A stretch of 6,511 nt of DNA from Halovivax sp. (GTDB lineage: Archaea > Halobacteriota > Halobacteria > Halobacteriales > Natrialbaceae): positions 1 through 6,511 of the forward strand of contig SKPV01000263.1 of NCBI GenBank assembly GCA_007119345.1, read 5' to 3'. The notes under the pieces are model-generated. The model saw nothing but the letters and a program-made list of their open reading frames with translations, was not told where the DNA came from and did not search any database. Shown one piece after another: positions 5,637 through 6,511 of this stretch. The translations under genes and the position numbers were made by a program. How positions within the stretch are numbered: position 1 is the first letter of the stretch; each line of letters opens with the position of its first letter.

Positions 5637-6511
5637 TCAGTCGTCAGCCTGTACCCTGTCTCGTTCGCGGTCGGATTCGGCTTCCTCCTCCTCGCCCTCC
5701 CAGGCGAACAGTTCTCGAAGGGCCGCGCCGACCTCCTCGATCTCGTGGGTCCGCTCGGCCTCGTATAGCTGGTTGTAGTTCGGGCGTCCGGCCTGGTTCT
5801 CGACGATCCACTCGCGCGCGAAGGTGCCGTCCTGAACGGCCTCCAAGACCTCCTCCATGTTCTCGCGGACATCGTCGTCGACGACGGCGTCACCGCGCGA
5901 GAGACCGCCGTACTCGGCGGTATCGGAGACCGAGTCCCACATCTCCGCGAGCCCGCCTTCGTACATCAGATCGACGATCAGTTTGAGTTCGTTCAGACAC
6001 TCGAAGTACGCCATCTCCGGGCTGTAGCCCGCGTCGACGAGCGTCTCGTAGCCGGCTTTCACGAGTTCGGTGACGCCGCCACAGAGGACGGCCTGCTCGC
6101 CGAACAGGTCGGTCTCGGTCTCCTCGCGGAACGTCGTCTCCACGACGCCCGCCCGCGTACAGCCGATCGCCTTCGCGTACGCCAGCGCCTCGTCTTTCGC
6201 CTCGCCGGTCGCGTCCTGATAGACTGCGAGTAGCCCTGGCGTCCCCTCACCGGCCTCGTAGTTTCGGCGCACGAGGTGTCCCGGACTCTTCGGCGCGACC
6301 ATCGTCACGTCCACGTCTTCGGGGGGACGGATCTGGTTGTAGTGGATGTTGAACCCGTGGGCGAACTGGAGCGTGTCACCCGCCTCGAGGTGCGGTTCGA
6401 TCGCCTCGTAGACGGCCGGCTGGACCGTGTCCGGAACCAGCATCGACACCACGTCCGCCTGGGCTGCTGCCTCCACGGGTGTGGTCACGCGGAGTCCGTC
6501 CGCCTCGGCCG
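5637..6511 (-). CDS. ilvC: Ketol-acid reductoisomerase, class I (5' end beyond window)
   Basis: It converts 2-acetolactate or 2-aceto-2-hydroxybutyrate to the dihydroxy acids of the valine/leucine and isoleucine pathways, using NADPH and Mg2+. About 290 C-terminal residues are visible; the frame runs off the window at 6511, so the start and the N-terminal GxGxxG dinucleotide motif are missing. Counting from the first whole codon at 6509, I see the [12 protein letters not shown] active-site stretch (His at 51), [13 protein letters not shown] (72-84), and metal ligands D134 and E138 in [14 protein letters not shown]170 and E174 follow in [17 protein letters not shown], and S195 in SDTAEYGG. The spacing of these residues matches exactly the class I enzyme of Pseudomonas (H107, D190, E194, E226, E230, S251), implying roughly 56 or more missing residues. 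There is a single knotted C-terminal domain, so it is class I, followed by a highly charged tail ([20 protein letters not shown]). The GTG at 6488 is internal, not the start. Confidence 0.97.
   Translation of the reverse strand, partial: AEADGLRVTTPVEAAAQADVVSMLVPDTVQPAVYEAIEPHLEAGDTLQFAHGFNIHYNQIRPPEDVDVTMVAPKSPGHLVRRNYEAGEGTPGLLAVYQDATGEAKDEALAYAKAIGCTRAGVVETTFREETETDLFGEQAVLCGGVTELVKAGYETLVDAGYSPEMAYFECLNELKLIVDLMYEGGLAEMWDSVSDTAEYGGLSRGDAVVDDDVRENMEEVLEAVQDGTFAREWIVENQAGRPNYNQLYEAERTHEIEEVGAALRELFAWEGEEEEAESDRERDRVQADD

Noticed and set aside
5259..5768. Plus-strand 169-codon frame over the small gene and the ilvC end
   Set aside because: A hydrophobic stretch near its end resembles a membrane segment, but that part is antisense to the acidic tail of ilvC, and there is no promoter or ribosome-binding site.

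Overview
The window looks like chromosomal DNA from a haloarchaeon (class Halobacteria). It is GC-rich, its proteins are loaded with Asp and Glu, and two genes show TATA-like boxes about 25-33 bases upstream of their ATG with no usable Shine-Dalgarno site, which is the leaderless promoter layout common in these archaea. I cannot name the genus.

The right two thirds (2015-6511, all on the minus strand) is the distal part of a branched-chain amino acid operon. In transcription order it reads ilvC (5' end beyond the window edge), a small uncharacterised gene, leuC, leuD, a 150-base gap, then leuB. IlvC serves valine, isoleucine and leucine synthesis. LeuC and LeuD form isopropylmalate isomerase and LeuB is 3-isopropylmalate dehydrogenase. 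The small gene, leuC and leuD are joined by stop/start overlaps (4 bases, then 1 base), so they are probably translated in a coupled way. The upstream genes usually expected (ilvB, ilvN, perhaps leuA) would lie beyond position 6511.

The left third holds two divergent genes on either side of a 199-base promoter region. One is a beta-hydroxyacid dehydrogenase of the 3-hydroxyisobutyrate / tartronate-semialdehyde reductase family (28-936, minus). The other is a CPBP-family membrane metalloprotease (1136-1945, plus), which runs head-on towards leuB with 69 bases between the two stops. Neither has a demonstrated link to the leu operon. No stretch over 300 bases lacks a gene, and I see no RNA gene, mobile element or CRISPR array. 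Bases 1-27 lie downstream of the dehydrogenase stop and show nothing I can interpret.

The most interesting item is the 130-residue protein between ilvC and leuC. It matches no family I can name, but it contains two diverged copies of a motif of the form MxDVxH...RxFxRG...VAA. Its Arg-rich N-terminal part carries an exact 19-bp tandem repeat and may not be translated at all.
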